Shown piece by piece: positions 1-9,989 of a DNA stretch of 64,000 bases. Each line of letters starts with the position of its first letter. Position 1 is the stretch's first letter. Below the pieces are notes generated by a model, which did no database searches, had not been told where the DNA came from, and worked only from the letters and a program-made list of their open reading frames with translations. Source of the stretch: Rhodospirillaceae bacterium (GTDB lineage: Bacteria > Pseudomonadota > Alphaproteobacteria > Rhodospirillales > UBA2165); assembly GCA_018649725.1 (NCBI GenBank), contig JABIHH010000031.1, positions 62,001 through 126,000 on the forward strand, read 5' to 3'. The position numbers and the translations under genes were made by a program.

Positions 1-1180
1 CGGGTGCCATGCCCTTGATGATAAACACGTTCATCCCCACCGGCGGCGTTATGAGCCCCAGTTCAACGACCATGACGACAATGATGCCGAACCAGATCGG
101 ATCAAAGCCGAGATTGGCGACGACCGGGAAGAAGATCGGAATGGTCAGCAGGATCATAGCGAGCGAATCCAATGCACAGCCCATGATCAGATAGATCAAA
201 AGGATGATCAGCATGATTGCCGTGCTGGAAAAGGGCAGCGAGCCGATCCAGGAGCCGATCGCATCCGGCACGGCGCTTAAGACCAGGAAGTTATTGAACA
301 GAATGGCACCAATCAGGATGGTAAAGATCATTGCCGAGGTGGTGACTGTCTTCATCAAACAATCGACAAAAATTGGCCAAGTCATGGTGCGGGCGAATAA
401 GGCTAAAGTGAGTGCACCTGAGGCACCAATGCCGGCAGCTTCTTCGGGTGAGAAAATCCCGGTGTAAATTCCGCCAATAACCAGCACGAACAAAATAACT
501 GTCCCCCAAACATCTTTGAAGGCCATCATCTTTTGCTTGAATGAAGTTTTGTCACCCCGCGGGCCGATGTCAGGGTATATTCGGGTAACGATAGAAATTG
601 TCGCCATGAAAAAGATAATGGTGAGAATTCCAGGAATAAAGCCTGCTAGGAACAGCTCACCAATATTGGTTTCGGTGAGAATACCATAAAGCACGAGGAT
701 CACACTTGGCGGAATAAGGATGCCGATGGTGCCGCCCGCTGCGATCGAGCCGGTCGCCAGGCTGTAGTCATAATTAAAGCGCTTCATTTCAGGCAGTGCG
801 ACTTGGGTCATGGTGGCCGCTGTCGCAATACTGGAGCCACAAACGGCGGCAAAAGCACCGCAACCACCAATCGTTGCTAAGGCAAGACCACCCCGGCGAT
901 GGCCGAGCCAAGTGTTGCAAGCGCGAAACAGGTCTTCACTTAGGCCAGAGTTACTGGCGAAATAGCCCATTAGGATAAACATTGGCACGATGCTGAGATT
1001 GAATGTAATCGTTGTTTCAAACGCAGTTTGACCGAGCAGTGCTAAGGCGGCATCAATGTCAATGAGCAGGGCGCTACCAAGAAATCCTGTCGCGGCCATG
1101 GAAAAACCAATCGGTAGGCCAATCGCCAGCAGGAAAAACAGTAGTAAAAATATGAGAATTGAAAGAGCAATTGGATCCAT
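1..1180 (-). CDS. dctM: TRAP transporter large permease DctM (partial, runs off left edge)
   Basis: Reading the minus strand from the ATG at 1178-1180 gives an uninterrupted frame of about 393 codons to the window edge. It opens MDPIALSILIFLLLFFLLAI and continues as a string of hydrophobic helices. The segment around GGCGAFAAVCGSSIATAATM and the later GTIGILIPPSVILVLYG are typical of the large membrane subunit of TRAP dicarboxylate-type transporters (TRAP-T DctM family, usually about 430 residues), so only the extreme C-terminus is missing. The protein would carry the Na+-coupled solute translocation path in the inner membrane. It begins 10 bases after the stop of the small permease and is the last gene of the P-Q-M operon. 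The substrate cannot be read from the sequence; the neighbouring lactonase-like hydrolases suggest an organic acid (inference). Confidence 0.93.
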   Translation of the reverse strand, partial: MDPIALSILIFLLLFFLLAIGLPIGFSMAATGFLGSALLIDIDAALALLGQTAFETTITFNLSIVPMFILMGYFASNSGLSEDLFRACNTWLGHRRGGLALATIGGCGAFAAVCGSSIATAATMTQVALPEMKRFNYDYSLATGSIAAGGTIGILIPPSVILVLYGILTETNIGELFLAGFIPGILTIIFFMATISIVTRIYPDIGPRGDKTSFKQKMMAFKDVWGTVILFVLVIGGIYTGIFSPEEAAGIGASGALTLALFARTMTWPIFVDCLMKTVTTSAMIFTILIGAILFNNFLVLSAVPDAIGSWIGSLPFSSTAIMLIILLIYLIMGCALDSLAMILLTIPIFFPVVANLGFDPIWFGIIVVMVVELGLITPPVGMNVFIIKGMAP

Positions 1181-1190
1181 GAGGCAATTC

Positions 1191-1730
1191 TTATTCTAGT
1201 GGCGAGGCGTTGTCGGGTAGGACGGCTTCATCAATGCCGAAAGCCATGCGGGCGGCTGTATAAAGATGAAACATTAATGAGGTGACCATGAGCATACAGG
1301 CGAAGGCCATAATAATGGCATAGGGCCATACTTGTACTTCAGCGATCTGAGTGAGATCGTTATTGCCATAACGTGATATAGCCTGAATCCATAATCGCCA
1401 GCTGATGAGGATAGCGATGAGCAAGCCAAAGCTGCCAGTAATAAAATCGAGAACGGCCTGAACACGGGCGGACATATTTGTGATCAAAATATCAACTCGA
1501 ATGTGGCCGCGCAAAAATGTTGTATAGCCGATACCGAGATAAATCATCATGCCCATAATGAGTTCTGTCGCCTCGACGGAAACAGCAATGGGATGACCAA
1601 AGGTTCGGCCGATAACATCAAACAGGGTAAGGAACATCATGGCCGCAAGGCCAGCAGAACCTGCACGAGCGAACCACAATGTGGCCCGCTCGTTCAGTTT
1701 ATTCAATGTTCCTGTAGAAGGAGCAGTCAT
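1191..1730 (-). CDS. dctQ: TRAP transporter small permease DctQ
   Basis: The product has 179 residues and four predicted membrane helices, with the family-like stretch RTFGHPIAVSVEATELIMG after helix 1 and a loop LRGHIRVDIL before helix 3. This is the layout of the DctQ subunit of TRAP transporters, which forms the membrane complex with DctM and is needed for transport. It lies 10 bases after dctP and 10 bases before dctM on the same strand, so the three genes are one operon. The Shine-Dalgarno sequence in front of its ATG is weak, and translation probably depends partly on coupling to dctP. Confidence 0.92.
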   Translation of the reverse strand: MTAPSTGTLNKLNERATLWFARAGSAGLAAMMFLTLFDVIGRTFGHPIAVSVEATELIMGMMIYLGIGYTTFLRGHIRVDILITNMSARVQAVLDFITGSFGLLIAILISWRLWIQAISRYGNNDLTQIAEVQVWPYAIIMAFACMLMVTSLMFHLYTAARMAFGIDEAVLPDNASPLE

Positions 1731-1740
1731 AATAAAGGTC

Positions 1741-2757
1741 TTAGCCCTTCATCATTGACAGTAGCTCATCCATCAGAGCTTTACCATTCAAGCCTTTTTT
1801 ATTGGCTTTGTTGACCCAATCATCTTTGATGATTTTGATGGCTTTGCCCCAACGGGCTTTTTCAGAAGCGGAGATTTGCTGGATTTTATTGCCAGCTGCG
1901 ATACCGGCTTTTTTACCAACCGCATCAGCTTTATCCCAGCCGCGTCCAATAAGTTTGGAACCAGCTGCACCGCCTGCTTTGTTGAGAGCTTTCTTGGCGG
2001 AAGAGGGAAGGCTATCCCATTTCTTGCCACTCATCGCAACATAGAAAGACGTGGTGTAAAGACCACCTGGAACTTCGAGGTGATATTTAACGAGCTTGGC
2101 TAATTTAAATCCGTGCAAGCTTTCATATGGGAAGAAAGCTGCATCAGTAGTACCGCGCTGTAGGCTTTCGTGTGCTTTGGTCGCCGACATTGCAACTGGA
2201 ACGGCTCCAAGGCGTTTCGCCATCAAAACACCACCGCCGCCAACACGAATTTTAACGCCTTTGATATCTTCGAGGGTTTTAATCTCTTTTTTACTGTGCA
2301 GAAGTCCCGGGCCATGAACAAACGCAGATATTAGTTTGGTGCCGGTGAACTCTTTTTTGTCGAAACCGTGCTTGGTGTACCATTTGTGAAGACCAGGGCT
2401 ACCTGTTTCAGCACTTGGAGTGGCGAAAGGTACTTCTGCCATGCGATAAAGCTGATGACGACCAGCCGTATAAGCTGACACACCCATAACCAAATCGCGC
2501 ACGCCGTTTTTAGCCAGATCATATTGTCCGGGTGGTTTAGCAAGCGGGGCTTTATCCATAATAATCTTGATTGATCCGCCGGATGCCTTTTCAATTGAAT
2601 CAGCAAAATCACGTGCGGTTGTTGTCCAATGGTGGAAAGGGGGTAGCCAGTTGGCAAATTTAAGAGTGACGTCAGCAGCTGAAGCTGGCTGACTAGCGGC
2701 AGTTCCACCTAAAATGGCGGCACCCGCAAGTAATACTCCCGTGGTTAATTTTTTCAT
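1741..2757 (-). CDS. dctP: TRAP transporter substrate-binding protein DctP
   Basis: The 338-residue product starts with a clear Sec signal peptide (MKKLTTGVLLAGAAILGGTA, cleavage likely after ASA near residue 27). The mature part reads like a DctP-family periplasmic receptor: LKFANWLPPFHHWTT near the N-terminus, DIKGVKIRVGGGGVLMAKRLGAVPV style lobe, and an ESLQRGTTDAAFFPYES hinge region. A GGAG Shine-Dalgarno sequence lies 8 bases before the ATG. It is the first gene of the TRAP operon and would deliver ligand to DctQM. The conserved ligand-clamping Arg of the family is probably the one in KIRVGG (family knowledge). The ligand is unknown; a carboxylate is expected. Confidence 0.94.
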   Translation of the reverse strand: MKKLTTGVLLAGAAILGGTAASQPASAADVTLKFANWLPPFHHWTTTARDFADSIEKASGGSIKIIMDKAPLAKPPGQYDLAKNGVRDLVMGVSAYTAGRHQLYRMAEVPFATPSAETGSPGLHKWYTKHGFDKKEFTGTKLISAFVHGPGLLHSKKEIKTLEDIKGVKIRVGGGGVLMAKRLGAVPVAMSATKAHESLQRGTTDAAFFPYESLHGFKLAKLVKYHLEVPGGLYTTSFYVAMSGKKWDSLPSSAKKALNKAGGAAGSKLIGRGWDKADAVGKKAGIAAGNKIQQISASEKARWGKAIKIIKDDWVNKANKKGLNGKALMDELLSMMKG

Positions 2758-3061
2758 TTTTTCGTCTCCAGTTATAAGTTAAGCCTCCCGGCTTCATTGC
2801 CGGTATTCGTCTAACTAGGTTTAGTTTGTAGCGTGATTTTAGTTTTAATTCCAATTGTTTATTACAAAACCTTAAATAATACAGGGCTAATATACCCGCG
2901 CTTTGTCACGATGTAATATTAAAGCCATAATTCGGACCAAAATGTGGCAAGCCGCAAATCCTATAGCACTCAATATTGTTCGTAGGGTTAACCATTATCA
3001 AGTTGTAAGTTGAATCCGCAAGCCTGAATTTGCTCTGATTCACGCCAAGATATTACTGATG
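2758..3061. promoter_or_regulatory. Intergenic leader/promoter region of the dctPQM operon
   Basis: This 304-base gap separates dctP from the aldo/keto reductase gene, both on the minus strand. The part nearest dctP can form small hairpins in the leader (AAGCC pairing with GGCTT at about 2783-2796). The remainder is AT-rich and without any credible reading frame. I assign it as the probable promoter region of dctPQM because the gap is far larger than the spacings inside the operon. No specific operator or riboswitch was recognised. Confidence 0.35.
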
Positions 3062-4033
<972 letters not shown>

Positions 4034-4053
4034 GCTGTCTCCCTATTTCCCTT

Positions 4054-4386
4054 TTATGGTTTATCCTGCAAAGCCTCGTCCCGGTCCGTTCCTGTATAGT
4101 CGCGGACAACTTCTGCCACTCGAATGCGATAGTCATCGAATAATTCGTTAGCGCCCTTGGCTTGCGCTTTTTGATGCTTAGTTTGTTCACGCCAAGCCGC
4201 AATTGCTGCTTCGTCACGCCAAAAGGAAAGCGATAACATTTTCCCCTCATTGGTCAGGCTTTCGAAGCGCTCGATGGAAATAAAGCCATCTAGCTTTTCG
4301 AGGTCTTGGCGAAGCGCGCCGGCAATCTCGAGATACTCGGCTTTGCCATCGGGCTTTGGTTCAACTTCGAAAATGACCGCGTACAT
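4054..4386 (-). CDS. ABM-domain (antibiotic biosynthesis monooxygenase-like) protein
   Basis: This 110-residue protein has the single-domain ferredoxin-like fold pattern of the ABM/DUF4188-like superfamily: an N-terminal strand MYAVIFEVEPK, a helix with ALRQDLEKLDGFISIERFES, and SLSFWRDEAAIAAWREQ followed by a final strand. Members are cofactor-free monooxygenases, heme-degrading enzymes or EthD-like accessory proteins. A perfect AGGAGG ribosome site sits 5 bases from the ATG. It follows the amidohydrolase gene by 8 bases, so it is co-translated with the hydrolases, which suggests a role on the same substrate. Function beyond the fold cannot be stated. Confidence 0.82.
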   Translation of the reverse strand: MYAVIFEVEPKPDGKAEYLEIAGALRQDLEKLDGFISIERFESLTNEGKMLSLSFWRDEAAIAAWREQTKHQKAQAKGANELFDDYRIRVAEVVRDYTGTDRDEALQDKP

Positions 4387-4394
4387 GTTGCCTC

Positions 4395-5279
4395 CTAAAA
4401 GCCAAAAAGCTGATTTGGGTTATCGACAAAAATTTTCTGATGGATTTTTGTATCCGCCGTCCAGTCTAACATGTGATCAAGCAGATCTGCATCATTGGGC
4501 ATGGCGCCATAAGTCGCGACATGCGGCCAGTCAGAACCCCAGATCAGACGATCAGGATTGGCGTCGATTAAAGCATGCGCTGTCGGTGTGACATCCAAAT
4601 AAGGCGTTTTCTCATGCGTCGTGATGCGGTAGGTGCCGGTGAGCTTTACCCAGCAATGGCCGTCACGCACGAGGTTGAGGAAGTCCTGGAAGCCGGGATG
4701 GTCAATACCTGCCGAGGTCTTCATATAACCTAAATGACCGACCGAGATATCGACGGGTAGTTTACCCAATGTCTCGCGAATGTCCGGGAACTCATGGACA
4801 TGGATCAGCAGTTCTAAATGCCAGCCAAACGGCTTGAGGCGTTCGGCGAATTGGCAAAATTCCTCAATCGAGGCAAAAGGCATACCACCCTTATCAACCA
4901 AATTGACGCGGATGCCCCGAATACCTTGGTTGTGAAAATCTTCCAGCTCTTTATCGGTGACCTCTGGGCCGACAGCAACAACACCGCGAATGCGGTCGGG
5001 AAATTGCCCGATCGCATCCAACATAGCGCGGTTATCGGTGCCATAGACGCTGGGCTGGGTGAGCACCAAACGCTCCACACCAAAAGTCGCATGCATTTTC
5101 AGTAAGGTCTCGAGTTTGGCTTCATAGGGAGTGTAGCCGCGATTGGGTGACAGGGGGTATTGGTCCTCAGGTCCAAACACATGGGCGTGGGTATCAACAC
5201 TGCCGACGGGAAGTTTAATCTTGGGCGTCTTAATTTCAGCGTCGGGCGGAGGGCAGATTGGAATATCAGAATTGGTCAT
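4395..5279 (-). CDS. Amidohydrolase of the 2-pyrone-4,6-dicarboxylate lactonase (LigI) group, Asp form
   Basis: The 294-residue product belongs to the COG3618 amidohydrolase group, which includes LigI (2-pyrone-4,6-dicarboxylate lactonase) and sugar-lactone enzymes. It has the HxH metal or substrate motif at His31/His33 (VDTHAHVFG), the strand motif ISVGHLGYMK, and the strand-8 Asp250 in IWGSDWPHV. It starts 12 bases after the stop of a paralogue on the same strand, and is followed closely by the ABM gene and aldo/keto reductase. The sequence supports lactone or related carboxylate hydrolysis; assignment to PDC itself is an inference. Compare the neighbouring paralogue, which has Asn at the Asp250 position. 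Confidence 0.86.
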   Translation of the reverse strand: MTNSDIPICPPPDAEIKTPKIKLPVGSVDTHAHVFGPEDQYPLSPNRGYTPYEAKLETLLKMHATFGVERLVLTQPSVYGTDNRAMLDAIGQFPDRIRGVVAVGPEVTDKELEDFHNQGIRGIRVNLVDKGGMPFASIEEFCQFAERLKPFGWHLELLIHVHEFPDIRETLGKLPVDISVGHLGYMKTSAGIDHPGFQDFLNLVRDGHCWVKLTGTYRITTHEKTPYLDVTPTAHALIDANPDRLIWGSDWPHVATYGAMPNDADLLDHMLDWTADTKIHQKIFVDNPNQLFGF

Positions 5280-5291
5280 ATTGTGTTCTTC

Positions 5292-6131
5292 TTAAAATCC
5301 GTAAAGTTTAGCTGGGTTATCGACGAGGATTTTGTGTCTTAGCGCATCGCTGTCGACCCAGTCCAGCAAGGTATCCATGAGCACCGAATCGTCCGGCCTC
5401 GGATCCTGACCCGGATGCGGCCAGTTCGACGCCCATAACATACGCTCAGGTGCTGCGGCAACAAACGCCTTAGCAAGCGAGCCGACATCATCAAAATCGG
5501 GTGGGCCAATTTTAGAGGTTTCGTATGCCGCTGATAGTTTCACCCAGGCGCCGTTTTCAACCAGCCCCAGCATCATTTGAAATATGTCGTCGCTCACCGG
5601 TACAGGCTCCAAGAACTTACCGACATGATCGATTACCAAAGGGCAGGGGAGATTTCGGATCACATCAATATGGTCGGGCAGTTCCTGGCCATCCAATTGC
5701 AATTGAACGTGCCAGCCGAAATTGTGAACCCGGGCCGCCATCTCCGGCAGAATATCCCAGGGCAGCGCGCCGCCCGGCAGCATGTGAAAGCGGATGCCGG
5801 TGATGCCTTTAGCCGTTAACTCTTGCAAATCCTGATCGCTCGCCGTGGTATCGACCGCGACCACACCTCTGGCACTGTCACCAATTTTAGCCATCGCATC
5901 TAAGGTGCAGCTGTTGTCGGTCCCGTAGGTTGTCGGCTGGACAATGACGACGCGCTCAAGGCTCAAGCGTTGCTGTACTTTTTTGTAATCTTCGAGCTTA
6001 CCGTCCGGCGGTGCCAAAAGAGCGGAGGGCGCCATGGCATATTCCGGCTCATAGATATGCATATGAGTGTCGGTTGCGCCGGCAGGTACATCTAGTCGAG
6101 GGCCGGGCCGCCCCTCATACTCATAGCTCAT
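5292..6131 (-). CDS. Amidohydrolase of the LigI group, Asn variant
   Basis: This 279-residue protein is a divergent tandem paralogue of the gene downstream. It shows the HxH motif at His23/His25 (TDTHMHIYEP), the shared VQPTTYGTDN segment, and VIDHVGKF. At the end of strand 8, where the amidohydrolase superfamily normally has a catalytic Asp, it reads WASNWPHP, that is Asn236. Enzymes of this group are lactonases or isomerases acting on acidic sugars or aromatic lactones, for example LigI and D-galactarolactone isomerase. Its ATG overlaps the stop of the BON gene in a TAATG arrangement, which suggests translational coupling. The Asn suggests a different reaction from the neighbouring paralogue (inference). 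Confidence 0.86.
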   Translation of the reverse strand: MSYEYEGRPGPRLDVPAGATDTHMHIYEPEYAMAPSALLAPPDGKLEDYKKVQQRLSLERVVIVQPTTYGTDNSCTLDAMAKIGDSARGVVAVDTTASDQDLQELTAKGITGIRFHMLPGGALPWDILPEMAARVHNFGWHVQLQLDGQELPDHIDVIRNLPCPLVIDHVGKFLEPVPVSDDIFQMMLGLVENGAWVKLSAAYETSKIGPPDFDDVGSLAKAFVAAAPERMLWASNWPHPGQDPRPDDSVLMDTLLDWVDSDALRHKILVDNPAKLYGF

Positions 6132-6742
6132 TATTTGGCTCTGACCTTGGCCAAGTTCTTGACGGAGAGAACGTTTTTTATGCCCTTGACGATCTTCGTC
6201 GCTTTTTCTTTTTCAGCTTGTGATAATGCCCGGCCAAACAGATAAACGTGCCCACCAACCGAGCGCCATCTGAAGTTGGTCACGTTGACGCCGCCGGCAT
6301 CCAGCAAAAGGGCATTGGCTTTGCTTTCAATCACCGTGTCATCGACATAGTTCTCAACCGCCCCTTTGTCTTTATCGATTGGTTTAACGATCCGAATTTC
6401 ATTGTAGATTTTTTTAACATTCTCAACTGTACGAGTGAGTTTTTCGGCTTGGCGTTTTTGTTCTTTGGTTTTAACAGCTCCGGTAAGCATGACATCTTGC
6501 TCATAGACATCCGCACTAAGCGAGATTACATCGGTGCCCATTTTTTCAATCACTTTGGCGGTAATTTCAGTTTTGATGCCCAAGTCCGTCGCAATATCGC
6601 CGGAGCTTCGATCTTCGGCGACGGCCTCGACGGCCCCTTTGATTAGGGATAACGGGTTGAGGTCAATTGCCTGAACTGGCGTTGAAAAATAAAACAAAGC
6701 AGGGCCTGCGAAGCCCAGTACGAGTATTTTAAATAAAGTCAT
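6131..6742 (-). CDS. Secreted BON-domain protein
   Basis: The 203-residue product has an N-terminal signal sequence (MTLFKILVLGFAGPALFYFS, cleavage likely after VQA near residue 25). Two BON-like repeats follow: roughly residues 55-115 (ITAKVIEKMG, VMLTGAVKTKEQ) and 130-200 (SKANALLLDAGGVNVTNF, GHVYLFGRAL, IKNVLSVKNL). BON proteins such as OsmY/DolP are periplasmic and bind phospholipid or maintain the outer membrane. It is the first gene of a minus-strand block and overlaps the start of an amidohydrolase by one base. A secreted BON protein translationally linked to a cytoplasmic catabolic enzyme is uncommon. Confidence 0.85.
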   Translation of the reverse strand: MTLFKILVLGFAGPALFYFSTPVQAIDLNPLSLIKGAVEAVAEDRSSGDIATDLGIKTEITAKVIEKMGTDVISLSADVYEQDVMLTGAVKTKEQKRQAEKLTRTVENVKKIYNEIRIVKPIDKDKGAVENYVDDTVIESKANALLLDAGGVNVTNFRWRSVGGHVYLFGRALSQAEKEKATKIVKGIKNVLSVKNLAKVRAK

Positions 6743-6855
6743 TCCGACACTATCCTTTTTCAGGAAGATTAATGAATATTCAGCATTATTCCACTATCTG
6801 GGCCCTATCTTCCAGCCTTTTTAAGTGGGAATATTGCGGGAGAATATATAAGGTA

Positions 6856-8802
6856 TTAGATTATGCGTGCACTCGGCAATTCGACCCGTACCACGGTACC
6901 CTCACCAATGGCGCTCTCGATCTTCAATGTGCCATCATGGGCTTCAACTAGGGCTTTGGTAAGTGGCAGACCGAGCCCGGTTCCATCTGTTGGATTATTG
7001 TCTTGCCGATTTATCTGGCCAAATTTTTCCATTGCAGTGGCGATGCCCTCTTCATCCATACCAACGCCGGTATCGCGGATGGATAAAGCCAAATTATTAT
7101 CAGATGTGAGTTCCAAATCGATTGAAACTTCACCGCCTTCTTCGGAAAATTTAACCGCGTTGGATAACAAATTAACCATAATTTGCTTGAGTCGGCGTTC
7201 GTCGCCAAAGATGTTCGGGGCAGAGTCTTTAATATTATTGAGCAAAATAATGCCGGCATGTTGGGCGCGATCCTTAACCATTCTGACAGCCGATTCTGCT
7301 GTTTCGTGCAACTTCACATTAGATTCATTGAGTTCAAACTTTTCAGCCTCGATTGTCGAAACATCCAGGATATCATTTATCAAATCCAGCAGATGCTGTC
7401 CGGATTCGTGAATATTCAAGACATATTCGGTCTGCTGGTCATTGGCCATGTCGCCGAAAATTTTCTCATTCAGGACTTCCGAAAAACCAATAATGGCGTT
7501 AAGCGGTGTGCGCAGTTCATGGCTCATATTTGCGAGGAACTCAGATTTTGAACGGTTGGCTGTCTCGGCAAGGATACGTGATTGCACCAAATCCGCTTCA
7601 TGTTGGCGCGTCCGGGTAACATCTTCGCTCAAGATGTAGAATCCCAAAGCGTCTCCGTTGGGGGCTTGGTCGGGTATATAGGTACTTTTTCGAATTAGGA
7701 CTTTGTTATTAATGACGGATTCGAAATCAAACTCAACACTCGATGAATTTGGTTCCAAAACCTTTTCGACATATGGTCGAATGCTTTCCCAAGAACTGGT
7801 TGGCCACAACTCGTTCAGCTTTAGGCCGATAATTTCACTTTTGGGTCGCCCGAAATCTTTTTCATATTCGGCATTTACAAAACGATAAACCAGGTCCTTA
7901 TCGACATAAGATACATAAGCCGGAATATTGTCGGTGATGAGGTGCAACATCTCTTCACGCTCGCGCAAGGTAGCCTCAATATATTTTCTCTCGGAAATTT
8001 GGCGTTGAAGTTCCTGGGTTCGTTCTTCGACACGCAATTCCAATTCGTCATGCGCTTTTTTCAAATCGCTTTCGGCCTCGGCACGTTTGACCTGATTAAC
8101 CGCTATAGTTTCGACAAAGCTATTAATTGATCCGGACACTTGCCCAATTTCATCATTTTCATGACCGACAGGAATAGGCATCACCCGCCCCGATAAATTT
8201 TCCGGATCCGTGTCGCTGACAAAATCTGCCAATTGGAGCAGCGCTCGAGTGACAAAAATATAAAATATGATAACCAGAATTCCACCGAGGATCAGATTTC
8301 TGACGATGCCGGAAGCAAGGACAAAGGTCGCCCGCTCATAAAAGGCTTCGAGCGCTTTATCAAAATCGATTTGAACCTGTAAAACACCGATTGCTTTTTG
8401 TTTGTTGCCCGGTGATATCAGTATTTGTCGGTCGATTGGTGAGCGATTGGAAAATTTATCCGTCAGCCAGGAGGTGCTGCTTTTTTCAGACGTCCGCATT
8501 TGCTCAGCTAGAACATCGCCGCGTTCATCTTCAATGCGGGCCGAGATTATAAATTCATGAACAAATAGGCCTTTAACAATCTCAGTTGCTTGAACCTCAT
8601 CAAGTCGCAAAGCAGCATTGATCGCATTGATCTTTGCAGCATCGAGAATTTGAAAAATTCGATCGTTGGTATGCTCGATCTCCTCATTTAAATCGGACGC
8701 AACTTGAGCGAGGCCAAATATGATGCCGAGCAAGAAAGTGGCTGCGACACACAAAATGGCAAGTCTATAGGAAATCCGATCTTTTGCGTGGGATACGCTC
8801 AT
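6856..8802 (-). CDS. PAS-domain sensor histidine kinase
   Basis: A 648-residue membrane sensor kinase. Helix 1 is at about residues 13-34 and helix 2 at about 168-188, enclosing a periplasmic sensor of about 130 residues. A HAMP segment (about 190-240) leads into a coiled coil (DELELRVEERTQELQRQ), a PAS domain (about 285-400) and a HisKA domain with phospho-acceptor His428 in MSHELRTPLNAIIGF. The HATPase domain follows, with N box NLLSNAVKF and G boxes SIRDTGVGMD and GTGLGLPL. No receiver domain is attached. It is transcribed divergently from the FixJ-type regulator at 9284, which is its likely partner. The signal sensed is unknown. Confidence 0.93.
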   Translation of the reverse strand: MSVSHAKDRISYRLAILCVAATFLLGIIFGLAQVASDLNEEIEHTNDRIFQILDAAKINAINAALRLDEVQATEIVKGLFVHEFIISARIEDERGDVLAEQMRTSEKSSTSWLTDKFSNRSPIDRQILISPGNKQKAIGVLQVQIDFDKALEAFYERATFVLASGIVRNLILGGILVIIFYIFVTRALLQLADFVSDTDPENLSGRVMPIPVGHENDEIGQVSGSINSFVETIAVNQVKRAEAESDLKKAHDELELRVEERTQELQRQISERKYIEATLREREEMLHLITDNIPAYVSYVDKDLVYRFVNAEYEKDFGRPKSEIIGLKLNELWPTSSWESIRPYVEKVLEPNSSSVEFDFESVINNKVLIRKSTYIPDQAPNGDALGFYILSEDVTRTRQHEADLVQSRILAETANRSKSEFLANMSHELRTPLNAIIGFSEVLNEKIFGDMANDQQTEYVLNIHESGQHLLDLINDILDVSTIEAEKFELNESNVKLHETAESAVRMVKDRAQHAGIILLNNIKDSAPNIFGDERRLKQIMVNLLSNAVKFSEEGGEVSIDLELTSDNNLALSIRDTGVGMDEEGIATAMEKFGQINRQDNNPTDGTGLGLPLTKALVEAHDGTLKIESAIGEGTVVRVELPSARII

Positions 8803-9283
8803 TTAATTTGGTTTCATTCCTGGCGGTGGTATATTTCTCTTATTTTCTACCGGCAATTTATATATGGGAGTGCCGTCGGCTATTTTCTATCTAATTTTCG
8901 AACCACAAAAACCACCGACATAGCCCTAGTAGAAGATGGGGTTCGCCTAAATCGAATGAAATAACTGCGAGATGTTATCATTCAACCTACAACTTGGCTA
9001 TTAATACATTGAAATTTCTAGGGAAATCCCTAGGTATGAGATATTCGCCTAACAAATTTTTTGATTATTTTAAGATTTCTACCCTATTCTATTTTTTTAT
9101 GGTTCTATTTTCAGCCCCAGCGGGCGTTACACCATAATCGCCGAACGGTAACGACTTTTTGGCCATGAAGCAGAGCCGCCTGGGAATGGGGTGTCGATCT
9201 ACCGGAAAAATATGGTATGAAACGAGTGACGGTAGAGGAGTGACTTTTTCATTTTCTCTGCTAGGTGTCAGGAGTAACTGAAA
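8803..9283. promoter_or_regulatory. Divergent intergenic region between sensor kinase and response regulator
   Basis: This 481-base AT-rich gap lies between two divergent two-component genes and should contain both promoters. I see no reading frame of interest. It contains one notable palindrome, listed separately at 9018-9033. The regulator gene has a good ribosome site (CAGGAG, 9 to 10 bases before its ATG), whereas the kinase side has only a distant AGGA. Confidence 0.45.
9018..9033. promoter_or_regulatory. Perfect-arm palindrome, candidate operator
   Basis: CTAGGGAAATCCCTAG has 6-base perfect arms around a 4-base centre. It lies about 250 bases upstream of the FixJ-type regulator and about 215 bases upstream of the kinase. 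Regulators with a LuxR/FixJ helix-turn-helix bind such dyads as dimers, so autoregulation is plausible. This is an inference from symmetry and position only. Confidence 0.35.
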
Positions 9284-9922
9284 ATGGATGATTCTACGGC
9301 AAAATCTAACGCAACGGTTTGTATCGTCGATGATGATACGGCGGTGCGGGAATCATTGGAATGGTTGATAGAATCGATCGATTTGCCGGTAAAAACTTTC
9401 TCAAATGGTATGGAGTTTCTCGATAGTGATTCACCGTTTGAGCCCGGTTGTGTGATCTTGGATATAAGGATGCCAGGGCTAAGCGGTATCGATGTTTTTG
9501 AGGAGTTGAAGTCGCGATCCTCTTCCCTCCCGGTGATTTTTTTAACCGGCCATGGCGATGTTCATTTGGCGGTCCGGGCGATGAAAGCCGGGGCTTTTGA
9601 TTTTGTCGAAAAACCTTTTAATGACCAGCTTTTATTAGATGTCGTCCAAAAAGCGATTAAGGATGATGCGGATACCGCTTCGCTTCGCGGCGAGCTTGGT
9701 GTGATCAATGAGCGGCTCAACAATTTGACGTCGCGCGAAAAGCAAGTGCTGGATGGTGTTGTCTCCGGTGGGTCAAATAAGTTAATCGCCGGAGATCTCA
9801 AACTCAGTGAGAAAACCATCGAGTTTCATCGCTCGAAAATGATGGAAAAAATGGCGGCGGAATCGCTGGCTCATCTGATTCAAATGGTGACCATATTGGA
9901 TAAATCTGAAACCTCTATCTGA
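9284..9922 (+). CDS. FixJ/NarL-type response regulator
   Basis: The 212-residue product has an N-terminal receiver domain with acidic pocket VDDD at residues 15-18, phospho-acceptor Asp60 (ILDIRMPGLSG), Thr in FLTGHGD and Lys in VEKPF. A short linker leads to a C-terminal LuxR-type helix-turn-helix (LTSREKQVLDGVVSGGSNK, LSEKTIEFHRSKMMEKM). This is the FixJ subgroup, which acts as a transcriptional activator upon phosphorylation. It is divergent from the PAS histidine kinase at 6856-8802 and followed by a CBS-domain gene 50 to 70 bases downstream. The target genes are not evident. Confidence 0.93.
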   Translation: MDDSTAKSNATVCIVDDDTAVRESLEWLIESIDLPVKTFSNGMEFLDSDSPFEPGCVILDIRMPGLSGIDVFEELKSRSSSLPVIFLTGHGDVHLAVRAMKAGAFDFVEKPFNDQLLLDVVQKAIKDDADTASLRGELGVINERLNNLTSREKQVLDGVVSGGSNKLIAGDLKLSEKTIEFHRSKMMEKMAAESLAHLIQMVTILDKSETSI

Positions 9923-9989
9923 TTGAATTTGAAAATAATCTCCTTCATCCCTACCTGTTGAATAACTGTTTAACATGAGGTCGCGCGTA

